Assembly (NCBI GenBank): GCA_003389215.1
Contig: QQVP01000110.1
Span: 1-64,000 of the forward strand
DNA from: Planctomycetota bacterium
GTDB lineage: Bacteria > Planctomycetota > Planctomycetia > Pirellulales > UBA7805
DNA: 64,000 nt
Reading direction: 5' to 3'
A program made the position numbers and the translations under genes. Shown in pieces: positions 9,442 to 18,229 of the stretch. Position 1 is the stretch's first letter, and every line of letters begins with the position of its first letter. The notes under the pieces are model-generated. The model made no database searches. It saw only the letters and a list, made by a program, of their open reading frames with translations, and had not been told where the DNA came from.

Positions 9442-9773
9442 CTACTGGCCTACCGGCGCAAAAATTAGGCCCCTGTGCGAGCGCAGCGGCCGAAGTCATA
9501 TCCGTACTTCCATTGTTGCCACAGTACCGACACGCTCCTTCCCTTCCATGTTCATCGGCGTGCCTATTATACGACATTTAAGCCGAATGTCAAGACGCAA
9601 AATGAGTCCACAAAAGGACTTGCGCCCAACCGCAATACTTAAGGGCCTGTATCGCACGGCTTTACAACATCTAATACACATCAACGACGCCCGAGGTTCA
9701 ACCCCCGCACGCATTTTCACACACCACCCTTCGTTCGTCAGCCCGCCGGGCCGGCAGCGCAGGGCAAGATCGC

Positions 9774-10085
9774 CTACCAGCGGTCACGCCGACGCTTGCC
9801 GGATCCGCGAAAGATCCCGCGGACCAAGGCCAGCAGCAGCACCATGCCGACGGGCGCGATGAGCGTGATCAGCACGAATTGCCCCTTGCTGCGATCTTCG
9901 ATTCCCGAGCCGCTGTGGCGCACCAGTCCGCCCAGGGCAAGGAACAACACGCACGCCAACGCCATGATCAGGAACATCGTGCGCAGCGTGAACTGAAACC
10001 GCACGCGCGACCGCCGTGGGCTACCGTTCGGATCCGAATTCTGCGGGCTCTCGCTCATGGACGGTCTCGCCTGCGAAATCTGCAC
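9774..10085 (-). CDS. Small membrane protein
   Basis: 103 aa; 'RFQFTLRTMFLIMALACVLFLALGGLV' plus a second TM segment and basic C-terminus. Confidence 0.6.
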   Translation of the reverse strand: MQISQARPSMSESPQNSDPNGSPRRSRVRFQFTLRTMFLIMALACVLFLALGGLVRHSGSGIEDRSKGQFVLITLIAPVGMVLLLALVRGIFRGSGKRRRDRW

Positions 10086-10154
10086 CAGGAAAATTGCACC
10101 GCGACTGGCAGCGGCTCTCGACTCGACCGCGCGACTTCCAGCCAGAGACGCCGC

Positions 10155-11027
10155 CTACCGACCCGCCAGCGGCTTGATGCGACCCACCACGTCCTCTTGG
10201 GTCAACCGCTGACCGACCGGCAAAATGACGTACTTTGCCCGATCGGCCGTGCAGTCCAAAATCACTTGCCGCGTATTCGGCGTGGCAAAGCCCGTTTCGC
10301 TGGGCTCATGTCCGTGAATCAGAATCTCCGCCTGCACGACGTCGGCAAAGGCGTCGGCATTCTCCTGCCGATAGTCACGTCCCCAAACGAAGCCGAACAG
10401 TGCGCTGTCTTCGACCAAGTCGTCGTCCCGCAAAGGGCGATCGAAGATGTCGGTCTTGAACTTCCTCTGATCGACCTTTTCGGGCAGCGTATGGCTCACC
10501 CAGACCCCTTCGGGAAATCGTACCGCCAAGGGTAGCGTACGCAGAAATCCCAAAAATGCTTCGCGAATCTTGTCCGTGGCCGGGCCGTACATCTCCTGCA
10601 GCCCGAACCGGAACATCAGATTCAGCATCTTGCCGTTCTTCACGATCGGGTAGTCCGTCAGCTCGGCCAGCTCGTGATTGCTCAGCAAGAAGTGCACTCG
10701 ATCGGGATACTTGGCCTTCAGCGCGGCCACGTCCTCGAGCATCTGGTGCGACATGCAGCCGCCGGAAATCGGGTAGGTCGGCCCGCCATGGCAGACCTCT
10801 TGGAGGATGAGGTGCCGCTGGGGATGGCCATCGAGATTGGCAATCTGCCGAATCTGGTTGAAATTCTTGCGGTGTCCGTGCAGATCCGCCGTGATCATCA
10901 CTTCCTTGGCCGAATCGGTCGTGAGCTCGATCACGTTTCCGCGTCGGGTCGACGGACTGGTGTTGGCCTTGGCGGCCTTGGCGAAGGTGTCGATGACACG
11001 CTCGATGTACTCGATTGTCGCAACCAT
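10155..11027 (-). CDS. Metallophosphoesterase (calcineurin-like)
   Basis: 'MITADLHGHRKNFNQI', 'FLLSNHELAELTDY', 'ILIHGHEPSETG' metal-binding motifs. Confidence 0.8.
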   Translation of the reverse strand: MVATIEYIERVIDTFAKAAKANTSPSTRRGNVIELTTDSAKEVMITADLHGHRKNFNQIRQIANLDGHPQRHLILQEVCHGGPTYPISGGCMSHQMLEDVAALKAKYPDRVHFLLSNHELAELTDYPIVKNGKMLNLMFRFGLQEMYGPATDKIREAFLGFLRTLPLAVRFPEGVWVSHTLPEKVDQRKFKTDIFDRPLRDDDLVEDSALFGFVWGRDYRQENADAFADVVQAEILIHGHEPSETGFATPNTRQVILDCTADRAKYVILPVGQRLTQEDVVGRIKPLAGR

Positions 11028-11231
11028 AGCAGGTCAAAACTATCAGTCGGCTGGCGGCACGACAAGCAGTGCTATCGGCCGAGCTCGTGGAACGACGACG
11101 GATTTAACGATTGTGTGGATTCTACGGATCGCGCCGCCGATATCTTTCCATGTGGCTCGTTGCTAGCCTCGCGCTCGCGGTGCCCTCATGGCGAGCGGAG
11201 GCGGCGTCAGCACGTTCAGGGAGGTGAGGAA

Positions 11232-11564
11232 ATGATCCATCGAAATCTTCTGGCCGCCGCGGCCGTCGTCCTGCTCGCGGCCACGACCGGCTGCCACTGC
11301 AATCGCGGACCGTGCGCCGGCGGCTGCTACGATCCGCAACAGGGCGTGTTCGGCAACCTGATCGGTTCGCTCAAGGCCGACGCCGAGTGCGATGCCTGCC
11401 TGGCCGGCGACGCGCGCTGGAACCGACATGGTCGCCGCGGACTCGACGCGACGGCGGGCATGCTGCCCTCCGGGCCACCGTCGGCCGCGGTTACCTATCC
11501 GTATTATACGACCCGCGGTCCGCGCGACTTCCTGGCGGTCGATCCGCGCGGCATTGGCCCCTAA
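11232..11564 (+). CDS. Small putative lipoprotein
   Basis: In-frame start MIHRNLLAAAAVVLLAATTGCHCNRG: signal peptide with lipobox-like LAATTGC. The annotated ORF starts further upstream. Confidence 0.6.
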   Translation: MIHRNLLAAAAVVLLAATTGCHCNRGPCAGGCYDPQQGVFGNLIGSLKADAECDACLAGDARWNRHGRRGLDATAGMLPSGPPSAAVTYPYYTTRGPRDFLAVDPRGIGP

Positions 11565-11631
11565 CCGGCCTTTCGCGACGTGCCGAGCAGAGTCCGCAGC
11601 CGGCCACGTCGACACGCGCCGCGCTACGATC

Positions 11632-11736
11632 TATTGAGCCCTGCGCAGCCAATGAACCAGGCCGACCAGCGGGAGGCCGGCATTCCAGCTATCACCGCCG
11701 CGGCGAAGGGCTCATTAACAACGCAGCCATCAATAA
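11632..11736 (+). repeat. Dispersed ~105-bp repeat, copy 1
   Basis: TATTGAGCCCTGCGCAGCCAATGAACCAGGCCGACC...CTCATTAACAACGCAGCCATCAATAA; near-identical to four other sites in the window. Confidence 0.95.
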
Positions 11737-13010
11737 ACGCGACCGAGCACCAGCGAAATGTTTTGGCCACCGAAGCCGAAGCTGTTCGTCAGCGCCACGT
11801 CGCACTTCGCCTGGCGGGCTTCGTTGGGCACGTAGTCCAGATCGCATTCCGGATCGGGCGTCTCGTAGTTGATCGTCGGCGGCAGGACCCCCTCGCCCAG
11901 GGCCTTCAGGCAGATGATCACTTCCGTCGCGCCCGCGGCGGCGATCAGATGCCCCATCATGCTCTTCGTGCTCGAGACGGGCACCTTGTAGGCCTGGTCC
12001 CCGAACACCTCGCGGACCGCCAGCGTCTCGACCTTATCGTTCACCGTTGTGGCTGTGCCGTGGGCATTGATGTAGTCGACATCCTCAAGCGTGACGTTGG
12101 CATCGTCGATGGCCATCTTCATGCAGCCGATCGCACCGCGACCTTCCGGATGGGTGTCCGTAATGCGAAAGGCGTCGGCGGTGGAGCCGTAGCCCAGCAC
12201 CTCGCCGTAGATCTGCGCGCCGCGGGCCTTGGCGTGTTCGTACTCTTCCAGCAAGACCATCGACGAGCCCTCGCCGAGCACGAATCCGTCCCGATCGCGG
12301 TCGAAGGGCCGTGAGGCCCGCTGGGGTGCGTCGTTTCGCGTGGAAAGGGCCGTCAACAGATTGAACCCGGTGACGCCGAACGGATGAATCATGCTGTGCG
12401 TTCCGCCCGAGAGCATCACGTCGGCGTCGCCGCGGCGAATCAGCTCGGTCGCTTCGCCGATGGCCTGGCTGCTCGCGGCACAGGCGGTCAGGCAATTGGC
12501 GTTCGGGCCCTGGGCGTCGAACATACTCGCCAGGTGGCCGGCCGGCATGTTCGGTTCCTGCTCGAGCTCGGCAACCGGGTCGAGCATTTCGAGGCCAACC
12601 TGGAGGAACTTGGCCACGTCGATCTTCTCGTCGTGGAACGACTTCAGCACCATTTGCGTGAAGGTCTGAAAATCCTGGGTACCCTCGCCGCTGCCCAGGT
12701 AAACGCCGAAGCGGGTCGGATCGAGATCGCCTTCGAGAACCCCCGAGTCGAGCACGGCCTGCTTCGCCGCCCCGCCGGCAAATCGACTATGGCGTCCGCG
12801 TGCTTCCCAAACCTGCGCATCCTCACCCTCGTCGGTGATGTCCCAGTTCTTCACCTCGGCCGAGAACTTCGTGGGAAACTCGCTGGCGTCGAAGATCGTG
12901 GTGGGCGCCACGCCCGAGGCCCCTTCCTTGAGATTGCCCCAGAGCTCTTCGACCTTGGTGCCCAGTGGCGTTACGCAGCCAACTCCCGTTACGACGACTC
13001 GTCGTCTCAT
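11730..13010 (-). CDS. fabF: 3-oxoacyl-[ACP] synthase II (FabF-type ketosynthase)
   Basis: 'RRRVVVTGVGCVTPLG', active-site 'CLTACAAS', 'NAHGTATTVND', 'KSMMGHLIAAAGA', 'NSFGFGGQN'. Confidence 0.93.
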   Translation of the reverse strand: MRRRVVVTGVGCVTPLGTKVEELWGNLKEGASGVAPTTIFDASEFPTKFSAEVKNWDITDEGEDAQVWEARGRHSRFAGGAAKQAVLDSGVLEGDLDPTRFGVYLGSGEGTQDFQTFTQMVLKSFHDEKIDVAKFLQVGLEMLDPVAELEQEPNMPAGHLASMFDAQGPNANCLTACAASSQAIGEATELIRRGDADVMLSGGTHSMIHPFGVTGFNLLTALSTRNDAPQRASRPFDRDRDGFVLGEGSSMVLLEEYEHAKARGAQIYGEVLGYGSTADAFRITDTHPEGRGAIGCMKMAIDDANVTLEDVDYINAHGTATTVNDKVETLAVREVFGDQAYKVPVSSTKSMMGHLIAAAGATEVIICLKALGEGVLPPTINYETPDPECDLDYVPNEARQAKCDVALTNSFGFGGQNISLVLGRVY

Positions 13011-13047
13011 CTCCGACTTCCTCCAACAGAACCTCAGCGGCTCACGG

Positions 13048-13584
13048 TCACGCCACGGCCGAGCCTTCGGCCACGGCCAGGTGGCGGGGCATCTTGATCG
13101 GCTCGCCCTCGGGAGTTTGGCCGACTTCGTACATTCTCAGCGCCCGCAAGGTCGTCGCAAAGTCACGTTCGTCGAAAAGTCCACCTCCGGCACCTTCGCC
13201 ATCAATATCGGCGTGGGCGAAAAGAACTTCCATCTCGGCCTGCAACCGCTCGCCCAGGTGGCTGGTCACTTCGGCGCGTGCGCCCGACTCATCGATCGTC
13301 GTCAACACCGCGCGATAGGTGAGCGTCTCGCCGGGCGTCGCCCGCTCGTGGAACCGCACCTTGGCGACCTTGGCCAGGATCACGCTTTCCTGGAACCCGT
13401 AATGTTCGCCCGCCAGCAGTCCGGCCGTTTGTGCCATGCCCTCGATGATCAGAGAATTCGGCATGGTCGACGTGCCGCACAGATGGTCGTGCACGTGCTC
13501 TTCCGAAAGCGAAACGGTCTTCACGGCCGTGGCCCGCTGACCGCTCGTGAACTCGGTAAATCGATCGATCCAAAACCAGCGCAT
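13048..13584 (-). CDS. Hotdog-fold FabZ/FabA-like dehydratase (divergent)
   Basis: 'MRWFWIDRFTEF', 'HVHDHLCGTSTMPNSLIIEGMAQTAGLL'; located in the fab cluster. Confidence 0.75.
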   Translation of the reverse strand: MRWFWIDRFTEFTSGQRATAVKTVSLSEEHVHDHLCGTSTMPNSLIIEGMAQTAGLLAGEHYGFQESVILAKVAKVRFHERATPGETLTYRAVLTTIDESGARAEVTSHLGERLQAEMEVLFAHADIDGEGAGGGLFDERDFATTLRALRMYEVGQTPEGEPIKMPRHLAVAEGSAVA

Positions 13585-13626
13585 CTATCCCGCCCTTGGC
13601 CCAAGCGGCTCGTCGTCCAGGGCGTC

Positions 13627-14019
13627 CTAAGCCGCGTCACTCAGCTTGCTCTCGACAAAGTTGCACATGTCCTGGACGGTCAACTGCGTGGCGAATTCCT
13701 GCACTTCCGGGTTCTTCTCGAAGGTGGAAAGATCCGCGAACGGCATCCGCTCTTTCAAAAGCGCCAGGCCGGCCTCGTTGATCTTTCCATCGACCACGTA
13801 ATCGGCACTGGTGAGAATGTCCTCCGGAAACAGCTCTCCACGCGGAATGCTGATGTCGAAGCCCTTTTCCAAACGGAACACGATGTCCAGAAAGTCGATC
13901 GATTCGGCTCCCAGATCGCCGACCAGAGTCGCCTCGGGCGTGACCTCGTCATCGTCAACGGCCAAGGCGTCGACCAGTGCGGCCTGGACCTTCTCGAAAA
14001 TCTCTTCTCTCGTCGCCAT
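13627..14019 (-). CDS. Acyl carrier protein
   Basis: 'ALAVDDDEVTPEATLVGDLGAESIDFLDIVFRLEKGFDISIPRGELFP' with the phosphopantetheine Ser in GAESIDFLD. Confidence 0.9.
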   Translation of the reverse strand: MATREEIFEKVQAALVDALAVDDDEVTPEATLVGDLGAESIDFLDIVFRLEKGFDISIPRGELFPEDILTSADYVVDGKINEAGLALLKERMPFADLSTFEKNPEVQEFATQLTVQDMCNFVESKLSDAA

Positions 14020-14168
14020 CGCTTGCAGTCCTCCAAGTAACGTATTTGCTTGCTGACCCGTTATCGGCCGCCCTTCAAGTTGGGGCGGTCATCAATTTGT
14101 GCCAACCACGCGACGTCTCTTTCTTGTCTTCTGTTCTTGTCTTCTGTCGACGCCGGCAGCTGCATTGT

Positions 14169-14699
14169 CTATCGAACTCGATCGGTCTCGGACCCCACCG
14201 CTTCGGTCACCCCACCCGCGGCCACGGCCGCCGGGCCTCCGAGCAACATAAACCACTTTCTCGCGTCGTCACGGGCAAACTCATCTCGCGGCCATTCGGT
14301 CGGATGCTCGTCCGCCAGGTTATATCGTTCGAATACCATACGGCCGCTCACGCACAACTTGTCGTCGACCCGTCCCGACGCCTTCACTTCGGTCTCCCGC
14401 TCGTCGTGGCGAACCACCAACACCTCGACCTGCAACGTATCGCCAGGGAAAACGAAGCCCGCATACTTAATGTTCTTGGCCTCCTTAAGGACGATGATCG
14501 AATGCGCGAAGTCGTCCTCGACGCGAATCAGCCAACTCGCCGCCTGCGTCATCGCCTCGACCATGAACACGCCGGGCAACACGGGGAATCGAGGAAAGTG
14601 GTCCGCCAGATACTCTTCGGCAAGCGATAAACTCTTGGTCGCGACGATCTTTTCACCGCGATGGATCTCCAAGATGCGGTCGATAAGGGCAAATCGCAT
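14169..14699 (-). CDS. 3-hydroxyacyl-ACP dehydratase FabZ-like
   Basis: 'MRFALIDRILEIHRGEKIVATKSLSLAEEYLADHFPRFPVLPGVFMVEAMTQAASWL'. Confidence 0.85.
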   Translation of the reverse strand: MRFALIDRILEIHRGEKIVATKSLSLAEEYLADHFPRFPVLPGVFMVEAMTQAASWLIRVEDDFAHSIIVLKEAKNIKYAGFVFPGDTLQVEVLVVRHDERETEVKASGRVDDKLCVSGRMVFERYNLADEHPTEWPRDEFARDDARKWFMLLGGPAAVAAGGVTEAVGSETDRVR

Positions 14700-15032
14700 A
14701 GGTGGGTAACACTGACGCGGCAGGCAGATACGAAAGTGGGAACTGCGCGAAGCCCGTGACGGTCATCCTCGGATAATCCAAGCCCCTGAGTGTAGCTCTG
14801 CCACCAAAAAACCTCAACGGAGCATTGCTATCGCCCGCCAGTGACAATGCGGCCCGCAGCCCGCCGAATCACGCCGAGCTTTGCCTCAGCGCCAGGGACC
14901 GCCAAGCGGCATGGACCGCCGGGATACCGCACGGGAGGATCCGGACCATGACCGACTCCCACCGCACCAGGACAGCCCACACCGCAGAATCGAGGATGCC
15001 ATTTTGGCAGGACCGCCGCATTCGCAGCCGCA

Positions 15033-15049
15033 ACTGCCATATCGGCAGT
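15033..15049 (+). promoter_or_regulatory. Inverted repeat ACTGCC-N5-GGCAGT, possible upstream activator site
   Basis: Perfect 6-bp half-sites about 80 bp upstream of the sigma-54-like promoter; role inferred. Confidence 0.3.
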
Positions 15050-15127
15050 CCCGACACCATCGACCTGGCGCTGGGGAATCATCGCAACGTATTTACATGA
15101 CGCATCTTATGAATCCAATAGACGACT

Positions 15128-15145
15128 CTGGCACGCCGCTTGCAT
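15128..15145 (+). promoter_or_regulatory. Sigma-54 (RpoN) -24/-12 promoter
   Basis: CTGGCACGCCGCTTGCAT fits YTGGCACG-N4-TTGCW, about 100 bp upstream of the Hsp20 start codon. Confidence 0.75.
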
Positions 15146-15245
15146 ACCTACACGAACATCGTTTCATCCTGGCCTGAATCGCCGACCGTCCCAACCAGCG
15201 ACCGACAGCCAGGACCCGAGAATCACTAGAGGAGGTAACCAAACC

Positions 15246-15725
15246 ATGACGCGAATCTCAACGCATCCATTCGCTCCGTTGACCCGAGTCGGTTCCGACC
15301 TGGACTGCATCTTCTCGGGCGCCTTCGACCGGGACTTCGCTCGCTTCGAAGGTAGCCGCTCCCCCCGGGGGTGGGCGCCGGCGCTCGACGTGACCGAAGA
15401 GGACGACACCTATCACTTCGAGGTCGATGTGCCGGGTTTCCGGCTCGAAGACATCGACGTCACGATCGAAGGTCGCAAGGTAACGATCGCGGGCAAGCCT
15501 GCGCGTGAGGACGCGACGGAGCACGACGGGACGGACGAGCCGACGACGCCAAGAACCATTCACCTTCGCGAGCGGCATGCGGACGCCTTCAGCCGTACCG
15601 TGACCATGCCGGTGCACGTCGATGCTACGAAGGCCGAAGCGTCCTTGAGCGACGGCGTCCTTTCGCTTCGCGTTCCCAAGGCGGAAGCGGCGCGGCAACA
15701 CAAGATCGAGGTCCGCGCGAGCTAA
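15246..15725 (+). CDS. Hsp20/alpha-crystallin family small heat shock protein
   Basis: 'APALDVTEEDDTYHFEVDVPGFRLEDIDVTIEGRKVTIAGK', 'FSRTVTMPVHVDATKAEASLSDGVLSLRVPKAEAARQHKIEV'; SD-like AGAGGAGG upstream. Confidence 0.95.
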   Translation: MTRISTHPFAPLTRVGSDLDCIFSGAFDRDFARFEGSRSPRGWAPALDVTEEDDTYHFEVDVPGFRLEDIDVTIEGRKVTIAGKPAREDATEHDGTDEPTTPRTIHLRERHADAFSRTVTMPVHVDATKAEASLSDGVLSLRVPKAEAARQHKIEVRAS

Positions 15726-15769
15726 GGCCCCCCGGGGGACTCTCAAATTTGTAAGGTAAGCGTGTGCAG

Positions 15770-15815
15770 ACCCCTCGTTCGCGCCGTCGTCCGGCGCGGC
15801 GAGGGGTTCTTTGTT
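15770..15815 (+). terminator. Rho-independent-like terminator after hsp20
   Basis: ACCCCTCG-ttc-GCGCCG-tcgtc-CGGCGC-gg-CGAGGGGT followed by TCTTTGTT. Confidence 0.75.
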
Positions 15816-15866
15816 CGCACGACGAAGTGAGGCTGACTAGGGCGCCTTGCGACGCATACGGCTGGG

Positions 15867-17900
15867 TTAGTGCACCCGCTCGCCCGGCACAGCGCCCTCG
15901 TCGGGACTTAGCAGATAGACTTCCTTGCCACCGCCCCCGGCCGCCACGACCATGCCCTCACTCACGCCGAACTTCATCTTGCGCGGCGCCAGGTTGGCGA
16001 CACAAATGACCAGCCGCCCGACCAGCTGTTCGGGTTGATAGGCCGCCTTGATGCCGGCAAAGACCGTACGCTCTTCGGTGCCGCCCAGGCTTAGACAGAG
16101 CTTGATCAGCTTGCGGGCCTCGGGCACCTCTTCGGCCGACTTCACCCGGGCGACGCGAAGGTCGACCTTGGCAAAGTCGTCGATCGTAATCTCCTCGGCC
16201 AGCGGTTCCGCGGCCAGCGCGTCTCCGCTATCGCTGGGGGCCATTGCCGGAGCGGCTTCTTCACGACTTTCTTCAATCATGGCTTGCACCTGTTCTTTCT
16301 CGACACGTTGCATCATGTGCTTGAATTTGGCGACTTCGTTACCACACAGCGGCGACTGCGACTCGGCCCAGTGCTCGATCGGCGCCCCCAAGAGTTCGCC
16401 GGTCTGCTCCGCCAGGCGGGGCAGCACCGGGGCGAGATAGACCGCCAACTGCCGGAATAGATTGAGCACGACGGAGCAGACGTCCTGAAGCCGCGCGTGC
16501 TGCTCGGGGTCCTTCTTGAGCTTCCACGGCTCGTGCTGTTCGACGTAGGCATTCGCCCGATCGGCCAAGGCCATGATGCGACGCATCGCCTGGTTGTAGT
16601 CGCAATTCTCGTAGGCCGCGGCAATCTGCTCGCCTTCCTGCGCGGCGGCGGCGAACAGGCCGCCGTCGTCGGGATAGACCTGGGAAAGCCCCAGGCCCGC
16701 AACAAACTTGGCGGAACGGCTGGCCAGGTTGACGACTTTGCCGACCAGGTCGGAATTCACCTTGGCGGCAAACTCCTCCAAATTCAAGTCGAGGTCATCC
16801 ACCCGCGGCGTCAGTTTCGCGGCGTAGTAGTAGCGCAGGTAGCTCGGATCGAGATGCTCCAAGTAGGTCGCAGCCCGGACGAACGTTCCTTTCGTCTTCG
16901 ACATCTTCGCGCCGTTGACGGTCAGGAACCCGTGAATGTGCACCTTCGTGGGCAGATTGAATCCGGCCACCTTGAGCATGCCGGGCCAGAACAGCGTATG
17001 GAAGTAAGTGATGTCCTTGCCGATGAAATGGTGGATTTCGGTCGCCTCGTTCCGCCACCACTCGTCGAAATTCTCACCCTCTCGCTCGCACCACTCGCGC
17101 GTCGAGGCAATGTAGCCAATCGGGGCGTCGAACCAGACGTACCAGTAGTTGCCTGGACTGTCGGGGATCTCGAACCCAAAGTAGGGCGCGGGCCGCGAGA
17201 TATCCCAGTCGCGTAACGGCTCGTGCAGGAAGTGACCTTTCAGATAGTTGGCCACCTCGCGCTGCAGGTGATCGCCCGACTGCGTCCACGCTTCGAGAAA
17301 CGGATGGAGTTGCTCCAGCTGGATGAAGAGGTGCGGCGCGCTGCGGACCTCCGGTTTACTGCCACTGAGCGTGCTTACGGGGTCGATCAAGTCGGCCGGG
17401 CTGTAGGTATGCCCGTTGTCGCAACTGTCACCGTACTGGTCGGTCAGTCCGCAACCAGGGTGCGGGCAGGTGCCGCGCACGAAGCGGTCGGCCAGAAAGG
17501 TCCCCGCCTCGACGTCGAACAACTGCGTGACGTCTCGCTCGACGACCAGGTCGGCGGCCCTCAGCTGCTGCCAAAACTCGTGACAGAGCTCGCGGTTGGC
17601 AGGGCTGTTGGTGCTGCCATAGTTTTCGAACTCGATGTCGAATCCGGCGAAGTCCGCGATATGATGCTGCTGCATCTCGGCAATCAGCTCTTCCTCCGAT
17701 CGCCCGTCGTCGCGGGCGCGAATCATGATCGCCGTGCCGTGGGTGTCGTCGGCACAGATGTAGATGCAGCGATGGCCGCGGAGCTTCTGAAACCGCACCC
17801 AAATATCCGTCTGCAGATACTCCACCAAGTGGCCAAGGTGGATGTGACCGTTGGCGTAGGGCAGGGCGGCAGTGACGAGAATGCGTCGCTCAGACATCAA
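15867..17900 (-). CDS. metG: Methionine--tRNA ligase
   Basis: '[39 protein letters not shown]', '[16 protein letters not shown]', C-terminal tRNA-binding domain '[20 protein letters not shown]...[20 protein letters not shown]'. Confidence 0.97.
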   Translation of the reverse strand: MMSERRILVTAALPYANGHIHLGHLVEYLQTDIWVRFQKLRGHRCIYICADDTHGTAIMIRARDDGRSEEELIAEMQQHHIADFAGFDIEFENYGSTNSPANRELCHEFWQQLRAADLVVERDVTQLFDVEAGTFLADRFVRGTCPHPGCGLTDQYGDSCDNGHTYSPADLIDPVSTLSGSKPEVRSAPHLFIQLEQLHPFLEAWTQSGDHLQREVANYLKGHFLHEPLRDWDISRPAPYFGFEIPDSPGNYWYVWFDAPIGYIASTREWCEREGENFDEWWRNEATEIHHFIGKDITYFHTLFWPGMLKVAGFNLPTKVHIHGFLTVNGAKMSKTKGTFVRAATYLEHLDPSYLRYYYAAKLTPRVDDLDLNLEEFAAKVNSDLVGKVVNLASRSAKFVAGLGLSQVYPDDGGLFAAAAQEGEQIAAAYENCDYNQAMRRIMALADRANAYVEQHEPWKLKKDPEQHARLQDVCSVVLNLFRQLAVYLAPVLPRLAEQTGELLGAPIEHWAESQSPLCGNEVAKFKHMMQRVEKEQVQAMIEESREEAAPAMAPSDSGDALAAEPLAEEITIDDFAKVDLRVARVKSAEEVPEARKLIKLCLSLGGTEERTVFAGIKAAYQPEQLVGRLVICVANLAPRKMKFGVSEGMVVAAGGGGKEVYLLSPDEGAVPGERVH

Positions 17901-18229
17901 ATCAAATCAGCGAATCGAACGAACCTCTCTGTAGACTCCGATGGCCGCCCGGGGCGGACCGAGAAGTGGGGCATTGTAGCCCAGGCAGGGCGGTAGCATG
18001 AACCCTGCTATCGCTGCAGGCATGCGGAATGTTCGCGCGATTGGTACGGAAACTGCACCGCCTTTGCTCGCTTGGCTGCGACGACCAAGGAAGGTCCACC
18101 AAAGCAGCCGCAAGTGACAATCAGTTCGCTAGTTGAGGCAAACCGAACTCGAAAGAGCGAGGTTTGTCCCGGGGTCCTTTTGTAAATTGCGACCTCGCCG
18201 GCGTGAAAGATGTTCCATGGAGGGAACCG

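Noticed and set aside
9640-9712. A second complete tRNA gene
   Set aside because: Only a T-arm-like fragment is visible; no matching acceptor or anticodon arm, so treated as a possible att remnant.
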